A DNA stretch of 64,000 nucleotides, from the NCBI RefSeq assembly GCF_024756275.1, contig NZ_JANUGQ010000012.1:62001-126000 (forward strand), in the 5' to 3' direction. This document shows, one piece after another, positions 40,593 to 49,026 of the stretch (its first letter is position 1; each line of letters opens with the position of its first letter). The notes beneath the pieces are model-generated. The model had not been told where the DNA came from and made no database searches. It was given only the letters and a program-made list of their open reading frames with translations. Made by a program: the position numbers and the translations under genes. The DNA is from Streptomyces pyxinae. GTDB taxonomy: Bacteria > Actinomycetota > Actinomycetes > Streptomycetales > Streptomycetaceae.

Positions 40593-41441
40593 TACGGCGG
40601 CCTTCCGGCGGGGATGAGGGGGTCTGTAGGGCGATTCTACCGGCCGCACCGAGGGCCCTTCTTTGTGTCACCCTCCGAAGCCGCCCGGTCGCCCTCACCG
40701 GATGATCCGGGTGATCCGGTCGATCGCGGCTGATCCCGGATGCGCCCGGGGGATCAGGTGCGGTCCCGAGGCGCCGGGGCCCCGGGGGGGGCGGAGACCC
40801 GGGGGGCCGGGGATGCCGAGCCGGGAGGCCGGACCAGCAGCCGGTGGCCGGGGGCCGATGGCCAGGTGGGCCGGGGCTGCTGGGGCGGGGGCCCGGGGTG
40901 CCGGGGGCAGGCCGGAGCGTCGGGGGCTGGGGGCTGGGGTGCCGGGGGCAGGCCGGAGCGCCGAGTGCCGGGGGGCTGGGGTGCCGGGTCAGGGCCGGTG
41001 GTCAGGCGGGCCGGGGCTGCCGAGGCGGGGGCCGGGCCAGGGGGCGGGGGGCCGGGGTTGGGGGCCGGGCCCGGGGGCGCCGGGGGGCTGGGGATGCCGG
41101 GCCAGGGGCCGGGGGCCGGGTGCCGGGGCGCCCCCCGGGCCCGGGGGGCGCCGGGCCGGTGGGCCGGAGGCGCGGGGGCCACGTCCCGGGGGCGCCGGGG
41201 GTCGGGGATGCCGGGGCACGGGACGGGCCCGGGGGCGCCGGTCCGGGGCCGGGGGCGGGTGGTCGCCGACCGGGCGTACGGCTCCGGGGCCCCTCTCGGT
41301 CGTACGGGCTCCGGGCGTACGGCTCCAGGCCCCGCCTCTCGGTCGTACGGGCTCCGCCGGGCGGGCTCCCTCCGCCGTACGGGCTCCGCCGGGCGCGGGC
41401 GGTGTCTCACCATCCGGGCCCGGTGCGGCGGCGGCCGGCGG
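40593..41441. repeat. G-rich repetitive spacer
   Basis: About 850 bases without a convincing gene, strongly skewed to G on the plus strand. Imperfect direct repeats are obvious: GGGGTGCCGGGGGCAGGCCG at 40895 and 40936, both continuing GAGCG; GGGCCGGGGCTGC(T/C)GGGGCGGGGGCC at about 40868 and 41009; CGGTCGTACGGGCTCCG twice between 41300 and 41360, with a shorter third copy near 41380. Many GGGG runs in a row could form G-quadruplexes. The guaA promoter must lie at its left end (around 40600-40740). Confidence 0.8.
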
Positions 41442-41459
41442 ATGGGCCATACTGGCTCC

Positions 41460-41540
41460 GTGCGTGAGCTCTCGACCTTCGTGTTTACCTATGGCACCGG
41501 CCCGGCCGGCTGCTGTGGGTCCGAAGGCTGCTCCGCTTGA
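41460..41540 (+). CDS. Leader peptide of the chorismate mutase gene (Phe/Tyr attenuator)
   Basis: 26-residue open frame GTG-CGT-GAG... encoding RELSTFVFTYGTGPAGCCG then SEGCSA and stop (TGA, 41538-41540). The Phe-Val-Phe-Thr-Tyr core uses TTC, TTT and TAT; TTT and TAT are rare in this genome, so their use here is notable. CATACT (41448-41453) at the right distance would place the transcription start at the GTG, giving a leaderless message. An in-frame ATG at 41442 would add MGHTGS. The frame ends ten bases before the hairpin that precedes chorismate mutase. I judge it a ribosome sensor for Phe/Tyr; a free peptide with three Cys is the less likely alternative. Confidence 0.65.
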   Translation: MRELSTFVFTYGTGPAGCCGSEGCSA

Positions 41541-41549
41541 GCACCTGAC

Positions 41550-41604
41550 GAACGACTTCCCCAGACGCCCCGGGCCCGGCAAGGCCCGGGGCGTCTGGTC
41601 GTTC
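41550..41604 (+). terminator. Attenuator hairpin between leader peptide and chorismate mutase
   Basis: 16-bp perfect stem CCAGACGCCCCGGGCC (41561-41576) / GGCCCGGGGCGTCTGG (41583-41598) with loop CGGCAA, extended by GAACGA (41550-41555) pairing with TCGTTC (41599-41604). Upstream, GGG-TCC-GAAG (41517-41526) could pair with CTTCCCC (41556-41562) and open the stem base, a weak antiterminator. The hairpin lies before, not after, the gene. Confidence 0.8.
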
Positions 41605-41656
41605 CCGGGGACTCGCCGGAGACGTCCGGGGCCCCCTCATCGAAGGAGCCCCCGCC

Positions 41657-42031
41657 ATGACCGCACTCGAGACCGAGCCCGCCACCGCCACCGCCCATGT
41701 CACCACCACCTCCGGCGCTCCGGTGGGCTCCGCCGCGGACCGGACCGCGGACCGGACCGCCGAATGGACCGGCGCCCGGACCGGGGACGCGGCCCGGGTC
41801 ATCACCGGCGCCCGTGAGCGGATCGACACGCTGGACGACCGGATCATCGGACTGATCCAGGAACGGACGGCCGTCTCCGCCGTCATCCAGGAGGCCCGGA
41901 TCACCTCGGGCGGCCGGCGGGTGAACCTGGCGCGCGAGATGGAGGTGCTCGGCCACTACCGGGACGCGCTGGGCAAGCCGGGCACCACGCTGGCGATGGC
42001 CCTGCTGGAGCTGGGCCGGGGCCGCATCTGA
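41657..42031 (+). CDS. Chorismate mutase (AroQ type)
   Basis: 124 residues. A Thr/Ala-rich head (residues 1-40) precedes the all-helical AroQ domain: RVITGARERIDTLDDRIIGL (catalytic Arg and helix 1), then QERTAVSAVIQEARITSGGRR (Lys/Arg of the active site), RVNLAREMEVLGHYRD and LELGRGRI. It converts chorismate to prephenate at the head of Phe and Tyr synthesis, acting in the cytosol; there is no signal peptide. ATG at 41657 with a GAAGGAG site 9 bases upstream. It is preceded by a leader peptide and hairpin and therefore looks attenuated by aromatic amino acids. Confidence 0.92.
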   Translation: MTALETEPATATAHVTTTSGAPVGSAADRTADRTAEWTGARTGDAARVITGARERIDTLDDRIIGLIQERTAVSAVIQEARITSGGRRVNLAREMEVLGHYRDALGKPGTTLAMALLELGRGRI

Positions 42032-42121
42032 GTTCGGGCGCGCTCTCACCCGTACGGCGCGTGACCGGATCCGGCCGGGCTTCGTTGTCCCGGTGTCCGT
42101 GTCAGCCAGGGGCGGGCCGAG

Positions 42122-42192
42122 AAAAACCACGCGTGGCTCCGCTGGAGCGTGTGGCGTGCCGAGCAGGCATGTCGTGGGACCTCGCTCCAGCG
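42122..42192 (-). ncRNA. Candidate small structured RNA
   Basis: In the spacer between two convergent genes. Read on the minus strand, CGCTGGAGCG (42192-42183) pairs with CGCTCCAGCG (42149-42140) around a 33-base loop that itself holds a short hairpin (ATGCC/GGCAC, one G-U pair). It is followed by CCACGCGTGG and then TTTTT (42126-42122), a short intrinsic-terminator pattern rare in Streptomyces. No protein frame fits. The promoter is not visible. Confidence 0.35.
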
Positions 42193-42493
42193 TGCGTGAC
42201 CGGACGGCAGGGGACAGCAGCCCGGTCACCCGAAGCGGTCGGTTCCGGGGACGCCCGGGACCGACCGCACCAGGTCCGATCCGTCCCGACCGGCCCCGGC
42301 GCACCGCTCCCCACCACTCCGCACCGCAGCTCCGCCCGCTCTCCGCTCTCACCCGGTCTCGGTCCCGTCGGGATTCCCTTCCCGGCTCCCTTCCTCCCTC
42401 CTCCCCCTTCCGAGCTCCCGATCCCGGCGCCTCCCCTCCCCCCAGGGCGCCGCACCCGGCACCGGCGCCGCCCTGACGCCCGGCGCCGGAGAC

Positions 42494-42530
42494 CGAGGGC
42501 CCGCGACAGCATCGCCGTCGCGGGCCCTCG
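42494..42530. terminator. Hairpin in the convergent spacer
   Basis: 14-bp perfect stem CGAGGGCCCGCGAC / GTCGCGGGCCCTCG with a 9-base loop, between chorismate mutase and the GMC oxidoreductase. It lies 460 bases after chorismate mutase. Confidence 0.7.
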
Positions 42531-42817
42531 CACTGTCCGAGCACACCGGACGACGGGGCGACGGACGGCGGCACGGCGGGGTGCTCCAGGCCACATGAAA
42601 TTTCACTTCACCGCGTACAACCCCTCCCGCCGGTCACGGGTCAAACATGCGGATCCCCGGTCACGGCGGTGGTCACGGCCCACGGCCTCACCCACCGTCC
42701 CGTCGGCCCGGGGACCCGTGCCCGGACGGGAGGGGCGCTGCGCACGGAGGGGGGCGCAGCGCTCCTGCTGTCGGCGTACGGCCCCTTGGCGGCGCCGCCG
42801 GAATTCCCGGACCCCGT
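42531..42817. other. Spacer with a TGAAATTTCA palindrome
   Basis: About 290 bases before the end of the GMC gene. TGAAATTTCA at 42596-42605 is a perfect 10-base palindrome in an otherwise GC-rich stretch, followed by CTTCA. The region 42330-42450 just left of it is pyrimidine-rich on the plus strand (CTTCCCTCCTCCCCCTTCC-type). No gene seen. Confidence 0.4.
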
Positions 42818-44758
42818 TCAGTCCCTGGGCGGGACGGCGGGGATACCCAGGAACGGCAGCCGCAGCGCGCCGAACGCGTCGGCCGGGACGGCCGGTGCCT
42901 TGGGCTCCACCGGGGCGAGGCGTTCATACCGGGCGCCCTGCGCCGGACGGGGGTCCGGGTCACCCTTGTTGGGCCAGAAGGACATGGCCCGTTCCGCCTG
43001 GGCGGTGATGGTCAGCGACGGGTTGACGCCGAGGTTGGCCGAGACGGCCGCGCCGTCCACCACCGAGACGCCCGGATGGCCGTGGACCCGGTGGTACGGG
43101 TCGATGACCCCCTCCGCCGCCGTCGCCCCGATCACACAGCCGCCCAGGAAGTGCGCGGTGAGCGGAGTGCCCATCAGCTCACCGATGTTGGACCCGGCGA
43201 ACCCGTTGATCTCCTCGGCCAGCAGGCTCGCCGCCCGGGTGCCCGCCTCGATCTGGGTGGGGTTGGGCGCGCCGTGGCCCTGGCGGGCGGTGAGCAGCCC
43301 CTTCCCCGGACCGCCGCGCTTGCGGTAGGTGGTCAGGGAGTTGTCCACCGACTGCATGACCAGTCCGATGATGCTCCGTTCCGACCAGCGGCGGTTGGAG
43401 AGCGAGCGCAGCGTGATCAGGGGATGCCGGGCCACATTGCCGAGCCAGCCCCTCACCCGCCGGGTGCCGTACGGCACCTGGAGGGTGGTGAGGAAGCCCA
43501 TGGCGTTGGAGCCCTTGCCGTAGCGCACTGGTTCGATGTGGGTGTGCGCGTCCGGGTGGATGGACGAGGTGATGGCCACGCCCCGGGTGAAGTCCGCGCG
43601 CGGTTCGCCGTGGCGCGCCCGGTAGCGCCGGTCGCTGGTCTGGGCGCCCACCAGGGCCTCGGAGTTGCTGCGGGTCAGCTCCCCGAGCCGGTCGGAGAGG
43701 CGGGGCAGCAACCCCCGGTCCTTCATGGTGTGCAGCAGCGTCTGGGTGCCGTAGGTGCCGGCGGCGACGATGACGTACCGGGCCCGCAGGGTGCGCGGGG
43801 CGGCCCGCCTGCGCCGCCGGGTGGGCACGGTGGTGACCAGGTGCCCGGGGCCCGCCGGATCCTCGGTGACCGTGGTGACGGTGGTCATCGGATGGACCAC
43901 CGCCCCGGCCCGTTCGGCCAGGTGGAGGTAGTTCTGGGTGAGGTTGTTCTTGGCGCCGTGGCGGCAGCCGGTCATGCACTCGCCGCACTCGTTGCAGGCG
44001 CGCCGGGCGGGTCCCGCACCGCCGAAGTAGGGGTCGGGCACCTCCTCGCCCGGCCGCACCCGGCCGGTGCCCCCGGCGTCCCGGCCGTCCCCGAAGAAGA
44101 CGCCGACCGGTGCCAGATGGAAGGTGTCGCCGACGCCCATCGCCTCGGCGGTCGCCTTGAGGTGCCGGTCGGCGGGGGTGGTCGTGGGATTGAGCCGGAC
44201 GCCCAGCATCCGCTTGGCCTGGTCGTAGTAGGGCGCCAACTCCTGCTGCCAGTCGGTGATGGCGGCCCACTGCCGGTCCTCGAAGAACGCGGCGGGCGGT
44301 ACGTAGAGCGTGTTGGCGTAGTTGAGGGAGCCGCCGCCCACCCCGGCGCCCGCGAGCACCATCACCTTGCCGAGCAGATGCACGCGCTGGAGCCCGTAGC
44401 ACCCGAGGGCGGGTGCCCAGAGGTAGTTGCGGAGGTCCCAGGAGTTGCGCGGCAGGGTGGCCGGGGTGAACCGGCGCCCGGCCTCCAGGACACCGACCCG
44501 GTAGCCCTTCTCGGTCAGCCGCAGCGCCGCGACCGAGCCACCGAACCCGGAACCGACGACGATCACGTCGTAGTCGTACTCGCGGGCGCGGGCGTTCTCG
44601 CGGTCGTGGTCCTTCTCGCGGTCGCTTTCATGCGGGGCGGACTCCTGGGGGCGGTCGTCCCGGCGGGCGGGGGCCGGGACAGTGGGGGGGACGGTGGAGG
44701 CCGGGCCGGGGACGGCCGGCTCGGGGCCCGGATCCTGAGCAGGGGGAAGCTGAGGCAT
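42818..44758 (-). CDS. GMC-type flavin oxidoreductase (cholesterol oxidase-like)
   Basis: 646 residues. The FAD-binding Rossmann motif is VIVVGSGFGGSVAALRLTEK at about residues 65-84; GAGVGGGSLNYANTLYVP and VSVVDGAAVSANLGVNPSLT with the following TITAQAERA are the other GMC signatures. A Cys-rich segment, ACNECGECMTGC (about residues 260-271), followed by RHGAKNNLTQNYL, resembles a small iron-sulfur or metal site seen in a subgroup of these enzymes. A 55-residue Pro/Asp-rich head has no signal peptide. Substrate unknown; steroids or alcohols are usual. ATG at 44758 follows the aldehyde dehydrogenase gene by 90 bases in the same direction, so the alcohol/aldehyde pair may be one operon. Confidence 0.88.
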   Translation of the reverse strand: MPQLPPAQDPGPEPAVPGPASTVPPTVPAPARRDDRPQESAPHESDREKDHDRENARAREYDYDVIVVGSGFGGSVAALRLTEKGYRVGVLEAGRRFTPATLPRNSWDLRNYLWAPALGCYGLQRVHLLGKVMVLAGAGVGGGSLNYANTLYVPPAAFFEDRQWAAITDWQQELAPYYDQAKRMLGVRLNPTTTPADRHLKATAEAMGVGDTFHLAPVGVFFGDGRDAGGTGRVRPGEEVPDPYFGGAGPARRACNECGECMTGCRHGAKNNLTQNYLHLAERAGAVVHPMTTVTTVTEDPAGPGHLVTTVPTRRRRRAAPRTLRARYVIVAAGTYGTQTLLHTMKDRGLLPRLSDRLGELTRSNSEALVGAQTSDRRYRARHGEPRADFTRGVAITSSIHPDAHTHIEPVRYGKGSNAMGFLTTLQVPYGTRRVRGWLGNVARHPLITLRSLSNRRWSERSIIGLVMQSVDNSLTTYRKRGGPGKGLLTARQGHGAPNPTQIEAGTRAASLLAEEINGFAGSNIGELMGTPLTAHFLGGCVIGATAAEGVIDPYHRVHGHPGVSVVDGAAVSANLGVNPSLTITAQAERAMSFWPNKGDPDPRPAQGARYERLAPVEPKAPAVPADAFGALRLPFLGIPAVPPRD

Positions 44759-44848
44759 GGCATCTCCTCGTACCGGAAGGCGAGTCGGGGGGCGAAGAGG
44801 CGCGCCCGGCGGGCGCCCGGAGGCCCGCGCGGTGGGCGGTCGGCGGGG

Positions 44849-46486
44849 TCAGCGCAGGCGCAGGACCTTCATGGCCTTCAGACCCGTCGTCATCAGGGCC
44901 GCGTATCTGGCGTCGTCCATGCCGAGGGACGGGCCGAGCGCCAGCAGCCGCTGGTGGGCGACCGTCTGCGCCTCGGTGAACTTGAGGATGCCCTCGGAGC
45001 CGTGCCGGCGGCCGAGCCCGGAGTCCTTCATGCCGCCCATCGGCGCCTGGACGCTGCCGTAGGCGGGGGCGAAGCCCTCGTTGATGTTGACGGTGCCGGT
45101 GCGGAGCCGGGCGGCGACGGCGTGGCCCCGGCGGCCGTCCCGGGTCCAGACGCTGGCGTTGAGCCCGTACGGGGTGGCGTTGGCGAGCCCGATGACCTCG
45201 TCCTCGTCGGTGAAGCGGTAGACCGAGACCACCGGGCCGAAGGTCTCCTCGGCGCAGACCGCCATGGGCGCCTCCACCCCCTCCAGGACGGTCGGCTCGT
45301 AGAACAGCGGGCCGATGTCCGGCCGGGCCACCCCGCCCGCCAGCACCGTGGCGCCCTTGGCGACGGCCTCGTCGACATGCCGGACGACGGTCGCGAGCTG
45401 CCGTTCGCCCGCGAGCGAGCCCATGTCGGCGCCGTACGCCAGGGCGCCGCCGAGCCGCATCCCCCGGGTGCGGGCGACGAACCGCTCCAGGAACGCGGCG
45501 GCCACCGACTCGTGGACGTACAGCCGCTCGACCGAGATGCAGAGCTGCCCGGCGGAGGAGAAGCAGGCGCGTACGGCTCCGGCGGCGGCCTTCTCCACGT
45601 CCGCGTCCCGCAGCACCAGCATGGCGTTCTTGCCGCCCAGCTCCAGCGAGACGCCGATCAGCCGGTCGGCGGCGCCCCGGGCGACCTCCCGGCCGGTGCG
45701 GGTGGAGCCGGTGAAGGAGACGTAGTCGGCGCCCCGGACCACCTCGGGCCCGACCACCGGCCCGTCGCCCAGCACCATGGGCAGCACGTCCTCCGGCAGG
45801 CCGGCCTCCACCAGCAGGTCGCGGGCCCAGAGCGCGGTCAGCGCGGTCTCGGTGTCGGGTTTCATCACCACCGCGTTGCCGGCGGCCAGGGCGGGCAGGG
45901 CGTCGCCCACCGAGAGCTCCAGCGGGTAGTTCCACGGGGCTATCTGTCCCACCACCCCACGGGGCTGGCGGAGTTCGGTGACCTTGGTGAGCACCGGTAT
46001 CACCCCGGTGTGGCGCTTCGGCCCGAGGTAGGCGGCGGCCCGGCGGCCGTAGTGCCGGGCGGCCAGGGCGACGGCCTGCACCTCCTCGTGCGCGTGCAGC
46101 CGGGCCTTGCCGGTCTCCAGCTGGATCAGGTCCAGGATCTCGGCCTGCCGGTCCAGCAGCAGATCGTGGAAGCGCAGCAGCACCGCCGCCCGCTCGCGGA
46201 CCGGGACGGCGGCCCAGATCCGCTGGGCGGCACGGGCCCGGTCGAAGGCGGCGGCCACGTCCTCCGGGGTGGACTCGGGCAGCTCGGCCAGCACCTCGCC
46301 GGTGAACGGCGTGTGGTTGGCGGTCCGCCCGGAGCCGACGACCCCCCGGACCAGCCGTGCGACCACCTCGGGGGTCACCACGTCGGCGGCGGTACGCGCA
46401 CCGGCCGGGAAGGCGGCGACGGGGTTGGTGCCGGGGGGCGGGCCGGGCGGGCCGGCCGGGGCGGCGGTGGGCTGCGAGTCCGTCAT
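44849..46486 (-). CDS. Succinate-semialdehyde dehydrogenase (NADP+ type)
   Basis: 545 residues. Aldehyde dehydrogenase fold: oxyanion/substrate motif GQIAPWNYPLELSVGDALPA, VSLELGGKNAMLVLRD with the general-base Glu, and the nucleophilic Cys in CFSSAGQLCISVERLYVHE. FGPVVSVYRFTDEDEVIGLAN and VNINEGFAPAYGSVQAPMGG complete the NAD(P) and oligomer regions. The closest family by memory is the succinate-semialdehyde dehydrogenase of GABA breakdown; the exact substrate could be another aldehyde. The start at 46486 gives a Pro-rich head. It is the upstream gene of the pair with the GMC oxidoreductase. Confidence 0.9.
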   Translation of the reverse strand: MTDSQPTAAPAGPPGPPPGTNPVAAFPAGARTAADVVTPEVVARLVRGVVGSGRTANHTPFTGEVLAELPESTPEDVAAAFDRARAAQRIWAAVPVRERAAVLLRFHDLLLDRQAEILDLIQLETGKARLHAHEEVQAVALAARHYGRRAAAYLGPKRHTGVIPVLTKVTELRQPRGVVGQIAPWNYPLELSVGDALPALAAGNAVVMKPDTETALTALWARDLLVEAGLPEDVLPMVLGDGPVVGPEVVRGADYVSFTGSTRTGREVARGAADRLIGVSLELGGKNAMLVLRDADVEKAAAGAVRACFSSAGQLCISVERLYVHESVAAAFLERFVARTRGMRLGGALAYGADMGSLAGERQLATVVRHVDEAVAKGATVLAGGVARPDIGPLFYEPTVLEGVEAPMAVCAEETFGPVVSVYRFTDEDEVIGLANATPYGLNASVWTRDGRRGHAVAARLRTGTVNINEGFAPAYGSVQAPMGGMKDSGLGRRHGSEGILKFTEAQTVAHQRLLALGPSLGMDDARYAALMTTGLKAMKVLRLR

Positions 46487-47667
46487 GACGGCGAGAGTAA
46501 GCCCAAAGGGAGCCGTCCGGTACCCGCCGGTAACAGCTTTTCCCCGGCCTCGCGCATCGCGCCAGTGTTCACTGGCACATAACCCCTGATCAGCGGCTCA
46601 GGAGGGTGAAAAGCCCACCGGAAGCGTTTCGGGGGCGCGCCCCCGGTGCGTATCCCGACACGCGTCGGCGCGTATCCCGGCGCGCATCGGGGCGCGGGTT
46701 CCGGACGAGCCGCGGCCCGTCGGGGCACGGGTTCCGACGCCCGTCGGGGCGCGGGCCCTGGACAAGCCCTGATTCCAGGCGGACGCGAGCCCCGGACGAG
46801 CCCCCGCTTCCGGACGAGCCCGGGCTCACGACAGGACTGGCGCCAGGAGGCTTCCGGTCGGCCCCAGGCCCCGAGGGGCGGTTCGCCCTGCGCCGGGCCC
46901 CGGACGAGCGCGGGTTGCGGCCGAGCCGCTTCCGGACGGGCTCGGGCCCTGGGCAGGCGCGAGCCCCCGGACGAGCCCGGGCTCACGACAGGACTGGCGC
47001 CCGGAAGGCTCCCGGTCGGGCCCGGGCCCCGGACGAGCCCGCTTCCGGACGGGTACGGGCCCGAGGCACGGGCCCGGGATGGGCACGGGCCCCGGACGGC
47101 CTCCGGAGACGCGCCCCGGGTCCCCGGCGGCGCCCCGGGCGGACCCCCGACGAGCGGCGGCCCGTCGGTCCACGGGTCCCAGATGGGCTGGGGAGACGGG
47201 CCCGGACAAGGCACGGGCGCGCCCCGGACGGCCTCCGGAGACGCGCCCGGGTCCCCGGTGGCACCCCGGGCGGACCCCCAACGAGCGGCGGCCCGTCGGT
47301 CCACGGGTCCCGGGCGGTACGCCCCGGGCCGCCCGGGGGCCGCAGCCCGTCAGCGCACGGGCTCCGGGCGCATCCCGACACGCGTCGGCGCGAGCCCCCG
47401 GACGAGCCCGGGCTCACGACCAGGCCCGGGACCCGGACGGCCTCCGGAGCCGGGCCCCAGGCCCCGAGGGGCGGTTCGCCCTGCGCCGGGCCCCGGACGA
47501 GCGCGGGTTGCGGCCGAGCCGCTTCCGGACGGGCGCGGGTCCCGGGCGCATCCCGACACGCGTCGGCGCGGCCGTCGGCGCGCGGGCCCAGCGCCGCGCG
47601 GTTCGCCCCGGGCCGAGGGCCACGGTCCCCGGGCGGTCCGCCCCCGGGAGCCCCGGCCCCCGCCCGG
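46487..47667. repeat. 1.1-kb intergenic tract of modular long repeats
   Basis: No gene can be supported in this gap. It is built of shuffled modules. An 80-bp block (GCCCCAGGCCCCGAGGGGCG ...) is exactly repeated at 46861-46940 and 47454-47533. A ~90-bp block (CCCCGGACGGCCTCCGGAGA ...) is nearly repeated at 47090-47180 and 47222-47310. GACGAGCCCGGGCTCACGAC is found at 46811, 46970 and 47400. TCCCGACACGCGTCGGCGCG occurs at about 46651, 47374 and 47552. Open frames exist on both strands only because GC is so high; none resembles a family. Confidence 0.85.
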
Positions 47668-49026
47668 TCAGCCGATCGGGAAGCCGGGGGCGCCGCCCAC
47701 CGGGACTCCGGGCCACCCCGGCAGGGCCGTCACGCCGGGCACCGCCGGCAGCGGCGCGCCGGGGTCCACCGGCAGCGGCGGCACACCGGGCCGCTCGCCG
47801 GCCGGCGGGGCACCGCCGGGAGCGGGCGGCCGGTACGGGTCCGGAGCCGAGCCCCCGCCCGGCTCCGAGGGCGGCCGGGGCGCCCGGCCCGAACCGGGGC
47901 CGGCCGTCGGCGAGGGCCGGTTCCGCGCCGGACCCGACGACGCCCCCGAGCCCGGGGCCCCGGACCTCCCGGGCCCGTCGGGTCCCGCCCCGGGGGAGCC
48001 CGTCGCGGAGGACGAGGCGGGCACCGACGGGGAGGCGGTCACCGAGGGCGGCACCCGCCGGTCGCCGTCCCCGTCGCCGCTCCCGCGCATCAGCAGCACC
48101 ACACCCGCCGCCCCGGCCCCGGCGAGCGCGGCGGCGAGCAGCGCGGCGGCCATCAGCGGCGTACGGCGGCCCTTGGGCCGGGCGGGTGACGGATCGGCCG
48201 GGGCGATCCCGGTGGCCAGATAGGCGGCGAGCAGCCGTTCCGCCTCCACCGCGCCCATCCGGCGGGCGGGGTCCCGCTCCAGCAGCCCCCGGACGACCGG
48301 CAGCAGCGGCCCGGCCTCGGGCGGCGGCCGGAACTCGCCCTCCACCACGGCGTGCAACACCCCGCCCAGCGAGTCCCGGTGGAACGGCGACTCCCCGGTC
48401 AGCAGCGCGCAGAGCAGCACCCCCAGCGACCAGAGGTCGGTCTCGGGCCCGGCCTGAGCGCCCCGCATCCGCTCCGGCGCGGTGTACTCGGGCGAGCCGA
48501 CGAACGTCCCGGCCTCGGTGATGGTGGTGGCCCCGGCGAGCTGCGCCACCCCGAAGTCGGTGAGCACCACCCGCCCGGTGGCCGCTTCGAGGAGCACATT
48601 GGCCGGCTTGAGGTCGCGGTGCAGCACCCCGATGGCGTGCGCGGCGCGCAGCGCGCCCAGCAGCGCCAGGCCCACGGCCGCCGCCCGGCGCGTGTCCACC
48701 GGACCGTGCGCGGCGACCAGGGCGGCGAGCGAGCCGCCCTCCACCAGCTCCATCACGATGTACGGGACGCCGTCCTCCTCCACCACGTCATGGACGCAGA
48801 CGACGTGCGGATGGTGGACCCGGGCGACCGCCCGCGCCTCCCGGAGCGTCGGATGGGTGTTGGTCCCGGCGTCCACGTGCAGTTCCTTGACGGCGACCGG
48901 GCGGCCGAGCAGTTCGTCGTACGCCCGCCAGACGGTGCCCATGCCGCCGCGCCCGAGCCGGGGGCCGAGCCGGTAGCGGCCGGCGATCCGCCGTTGCTCC
49001 TCAGGTTCCTGCGGTCCTCCGGCCAC
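47668..49026 (-). CDS. PknB-type Ser/Thr protein kinase
   Basis: 452 residues. An active cytoplasmic kinase: glycine loop LGPRLGRGGMGTVWRAYDEL, VAIK Lys in RPVAVKELHVD, catalytic loop GVLHRDLKPANVLLE and metal-binding DFGVAQL, then SPEYTAPERMRG (activation segment). One membrane helix (LMAAALLAAALAGAGAAGVVLL, about 300-320) and a 130-residue Pro/Gly/Ser-rich outer tail follow. Substrates are unknown. GTG start at 49026. It is the first of three leftward kinase-type genes (this one, the pseudokinase and the kinase at 52679) that form a cluster. Confidence 0.94.
   Translation of the reverse strand: MAGGPQEPEEQRRIAGRYRLGPRLGRGGMGTVWRAYDELLGRPVAVKELHVDAGTNTHPTLREARAVARVHHPHVVCVHDVVEEDGVPYIVMELVEGGSLAALVAAHGPVDTRRAAAVGLALLGALRAAHAIGVLHRDLKPANVLLEAATGRVVLTDFGVAQLAGATTITEAGTFVGSPEYTAPERMRGAQAGPETDLWSLGVLLCALLTGESPFHRDSLGGVLHAVVEGEFRPPPEAGPLLPVVRGLLERDPARRMGAVEAERLLAAYLATGIAPADPSPARPKGRRTPLMAAALLAAALAGAGAAGVVLLMRGSGDGDGDRRVPPSVTASPSVPASSSATGSPGAGPDGPGRSGAPGSGASSGPARNRPSPTAGPGSGRAPRPPSEPGGGSAPDPYRPPAPGGAPPAGERPGVPPLPVDPGAPLPAVPGVTALPGWPGVPVGGAPGFPIG

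Noticed and set aside
41480..41492. TTA codon in the leader peptide
   Set aside because: The letters TTA in GTGTTTACC are out of frame (TTT-ACC), so it is not a bldA codon.
40740..41540. A 266-codon frame ending in the leader peptide as one protein
   Set aside because: Its first 230 codons run through the G-rich repeat tract and have no family resemblance; only the last 26 codons have context.
41460..41540. Leader peptide as a RiPP precursor because of its three Cys
   Set aside because: No modification enzyme, protease or transporter gene is near, and the hairpin plus chorismate mutase give a better explanation.
46606..47660. Open frames of more than 450 codons over the repeat tract
   Set aside because: Frames are open on both strands, made only of repeated Arg/Pro/Gly-rich modules, and lack ribosome sites and family motifs.
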